Shown one piece after another: positions 6,396 through 7,634 of a DNA stretch of 7,634 bases. How positions within the stretch are numbered: the stretch's first letter is position 1; each line of letters starts with the position of its first letter. The notes beneath the pieces were generated by a model. The model was not told the origin of the DNA. It worked only from the letters and a program-made list of their open reading frames with translations, and ran no database searches. The translations under genes and the position numbers were made by a program. This stretch comes from Bacillota bacterium. GTDB taxonomy: Bacteria; Bacillota; Clostridia; Lachnospirales; Lachnospiraceae. The DNA is taken from assembly GCA_023458855.1 (NCBI GenBank), contig JAEWWQ010000224.1, positions 1 through 7,634 of the forward strand, in the 5' to 3' direction.

Positions 6396-7442
6396 CTATT
6401 TTTGAAACAAATTTTTTAAATTATCTTCTACTAATTTCGATCCAATAACACAGACCTTTCCGGTAATATCTGGCTTTCCTGTTCTTACTTCACTTTCGCC
6501 CGGTACATAATCAAAATAAAGCCAGGTTCCATCCGCACCTGGAACCATTCCCTTCGACCGAAGTACAAATCCATATTTTTTCTCATCCTCCAGTTTTTCC
6601 AGAATGCCCTTCAGCTCATCTACTGTATATGCGGCCGGAGTCTCAAATCCCCAGCTTGTAAATACCTCGTCTGCGTGATGATGTTCCTCGTGTTCATGGC
6701 ATCCGCAAGAGCAGTTCTCATCATGTTCGTGATGATGTTCATGCTCCTCATGAGAATGACATCCACAGGTACAATTTTCTTCGTGTTCATGGTGATGTCC
6801 ATCATGCTCCGTAAGTACCTGATCCATCAGCTGTTTTTCTAAATCAGGAGTATTTTCCATGGTCTCCAGGATCTTCACACCCTCCAGCTGTTCCCATGGT
6901 GTTGTAATGACCGTTGCATGTCCATTGTATTGGCGGATAATCTCTATGCAGTTCTTCAGCTTCTCCTCATTCATCTTGTCCGTTCTGCTTAAAATAATCG
7001 TTTCTGCATATGCAATCTGGTTGATAAAAAATTCTCCGAAATTTTTACTGTACATTTTACACTTCGTTGCATCAACTACAGCAACTGCACTATTTAACTG
7101 CACATCCTGACCATCAGTCGCACCTTCAACTGCTTTTATGACATCCGATAGCTTGCCGACCCCTGAAGGTTCAATCAAAATTCTTTCAGGTGCATATTTA
7201 TTTAACACTTCCCTTAAGGATGTTCCAAAATCTCCTACCAGAGAACAGCAGATACAACCGGAGTTCATTTCCTTTATTTCTATTCCTGCATCTTTTAAGA
7301 AACCGCCGTCAATACCAATCTCTCCAAATTCATTTTCGATCAGTACTACTTTTGTGTTTTTCAAGACTTCGCTCAATAATTTCTTAATCAATGTAGTTTT
7401 TCCTGCTCCTAAAAATCCTGATACAATATCAATTTTTGTCAT
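6396..7442 (-). CDS. COG0523/CobW-family zinc-type GTPase with duplicated His/Cys-rich loop
   Basis: This is a predicted GTP-dependent metallochaperone of the G3E family, close in plan to B. subtilis ZagA (YciC). It is 348 aa from the chosen start. The order is Walker A GFLGAGKT (9-16), ENEFGEIGID (36-45), GCICC (62-66, the CxCC metal site), IEPSG (90-94), and SRTDK (152-156) in place of NKxD. A His/Cys/Glu-rich loop (213-256) holds two CxCGCH modules, and a CobW_C domain follows (about 257-348; WGFETPAAYTVDELKG, GTWLYFDYVPGE). The longer frame from 7532 would cross the terminator stem-loop and has no ribosome binding site. AGGTGA five bases before 7442 and the direct start MTKIDIVSGFLGAGK support the shorter protein. 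It is first in a likely three-gene operon. Zinc is the probable ligand by family and by the neighbouring ZnuABC genes. Cobalt or nickel remain possible. Confidence 0.92.
   Translation of the reverse strand: MTKIDIVSGFLGAGKTTLIKKLLSEVLKNTKVVLIENEFGEIGIDGGFLKDAGIEIKEMNSGCICCSLVGDFGTSLREVLNKYAPERILIEPSGVGKLSDVIKAVEGATDGQDVQLNSAVAVVDATKCKMYSKNFGEFFINQIAYAETIILSRTDKMNEEKLKNCIEIIRQYNGHATVITTPWEQLEGVKILETMENTPDLEKQLMDQVLTEHDGHHHEHEENCTCGCHSHEEHEHHHEHDENCSCGCHEHEEHHHADEVFTSWGFETPAAYTVDELKGILEKLEDEKKYGFVLRSKGMVPGADGTWLYFDYVPGESEVRTGKPDITGKVCVIGSKLVEDNLKNLFQK
6678..6797 (-). repeat. Tandem 60-bp coding repeat encoding a His/Cys metal-binding module
   Basis: Two adjacent 20-codon units lie inside the COG0523 gene (6797-6738 and 6737-6678 on the minus strand). 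By hand alignment they share 16 of 20 residues but only 42 of 60 bases. Each has the plan HHHEHxENCxCGCHxHEEH, giving three Cys and six to seven His per unit. Most base differences are at third codon positions, so the protein pattern is better kept than the DNA. Confidence 0.85.
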
Positions 7443-7447
7443 TCTAA

Positions 7448-7453
7448 TCACCT
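7448..7453 (-). promoter_or_regulatory. Ribosome binding site that fixes the COG0523 GTPase start
   Basis: AGGTGA (within AAAGGTGA) on the minus strand is five bases upstream of the ATG at 7442. It falls inside the frame extension that would begin at 7532, so the 30-codon extension is not expected to be translated. Confidence 0.75.
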
Positions 7454-7485
7454 TTCTTTTCCAGCTTATGATATCTTTCCCTACC

Positions 7486-7494
7486 ATCATATCA
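7486..7494 (-). promoter_or_regulatory. Possible extended -10 promoter of the GTPase operon
   Basis: On the minus strand, TGATATGAT (7494-7486) fits an extended -10 element (TGn followed by TATGAT, one base from TATAAT). There is no good -35 box 17 bp upstream. It lies between the upstream terminator stem-loop and the GTPase start, where a promoter is expected. A six-base inverted repeat (TGATAT at 7469-7474 and ATATCA at 7489-7494 on the plus strand) overlaps it and could be an operator, or could be chance. Confidence 0.4.
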
Positions 7495-7516
7495 CGCATG
7501 CTTCTAAAAATCCATA

Positions 7517-7545
7517 AAGTCCTTAGACGCAATATCTAAGGACTT
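7517..7545 (-). terminator. Perfect 11-bp stem-loop, probable terminator of the amino-acid ABC operon
   Basis: AAGTCCTTAGA (7545-7535 on the minus strand) pairs perfectly with TCTAAGGACTT (7527-7517) around a seven-base loop. It begins 29 nt after the stop of the upstream ABC ATPase gene. On the minus strand it is followed by TTATGGATTTTTAG, an interrupted T-rich stretch. On the plus strand there is no T run and no gene that would need it, so the minus-strand reading is preferred. Confidence 0.7.
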
Positions 7546-7574
7546 CTCGTAATTTAGTAAGACTCTATTCTTCT

Positions 7575-7634
7575 CTATAACACTTTATTAAGGAAATTCT
7601 TAGTTCTGCTTTCTCTCGGATTACTGAATATCTC
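7575..7634 (-). CDS. C-terminal end of a polar amino-acid ABC transporter ATP-binding protein (GlnQ-like), partial
   Basis: The minus-strand frame entering at the window edge reads EIFSNPRESRTKNFLNKVL and then a TAG stop (7577-7575). The pattern IF-x-NP-x-x-x-RTK-x-FL-x-x-VL is the usual last segment of GlnQ/ArtP-type ATPases of amino-acid uptake systems. Only 19 codons are inside the window, so the catalytic motifs cannot be checked. It is the last gene of its transcript if the stem-loop just downstream is its terminator. Confidence 0.72.
   Translation of the reverse strand, partial: EIFSNPRESRTKNFLNKVL

Noticed and set aside
7443..7532. 30-codon N-terminal extension of the COG0523 GTPase
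   Set aside because: The extension runs into the terminator stem-loop, lacks a ribosome binding site, and precedes a Walker A that normally starts within about ten residues of the N-terminus.
7138..7539. 133-codon plus-strand open frame antisense to the COG0523 gene
   Set aside because: It lies wholly opposite a well-supported gene, its translation shows no family motif, and no convincing start context was seen. It is a shadow of the minus-strand codon pattern.
1..7634. CRISPR array, tRNA, rRNA, insertion sequence or phage genes
   Set aside because: No regularly spaced repeats, no cloverleaf-like segment, no transposase or integrase motif, and no terminal inverted repeats were seen. The region reads as ordinary chromosomal operons.

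Overview
The window looks like a chromosomal segment of a low-GC anaerobic Firmicute, most likely a clostridium of the Lachnospiraceae type. This rests on the AT-rich sequence, strong GGAGG-type ribosome binding sites, a rubrerythrin, a LacI-like sensor protein with no DNA-binding head, and a PF06541 membrane protein. The assignment comes from gene content and was not tested by phylogeny. Every gene I can support is on the minus strand, so transcription runs from high to low coordinates. All plus-strand open frames look like shadows of these genes.

In transcription order: the window opens (7634-7575) with the last 19 codons of a polar amino-acid ABC transporter ATPase, followed by a perfect 11-bp stem-loop that probably terminates it. 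Next comes a tight three-gene group. The first gene is a COG0523/CobW-type metal GTPase with a CICC motif and a His/Cys-rich loop made of two tandem 20-residue modules (7442-6396). The second is a divergent G3E GTPase fused to a C-terminal YcgQ/DUF1980-like domain (6379-5447). The third is a PF06541 membrane protein with a long helical cytoplasmic tail (5428-4472). A monocistronic-looking rubrerythrin follows with its own sigma-A-type promoter (4355-3816). A stem-loop then runs directly into a near-consensus promoter for a znuA-znuC-znuB metal ABC importer operon (3687-1183). These three genes share bases at both junctions. The window ends inside a large gene (1104 to beyond base 1) that begins with a LacI-type periplasmic-binding-protein fold and has no helix-turn-helix.

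The shared theme is metal, probably zinc, handling. ZnuABC would import the metal. The first GTPase resembles zinc metallochaperones of the ZagA/YciC group. The second joins the GTPase fold to a domain known from YcgQ-type proteins that work with a YcgR-type permease, but no such permease is present here. The PF06541 protein occupies the membrane-partner position instead. Rubrerythrin (iron, peroxide reduction) may be only a neighbour. I found no canonical Zur box, so shared zinc control is an inference. The most interesting items are the GTPase-DUF1980 fusion, the duplicated His/Cys module, the variant ligand set of the binding lipoprotein, and the terminator/promoter/palindrome overlap ahead of znuA.
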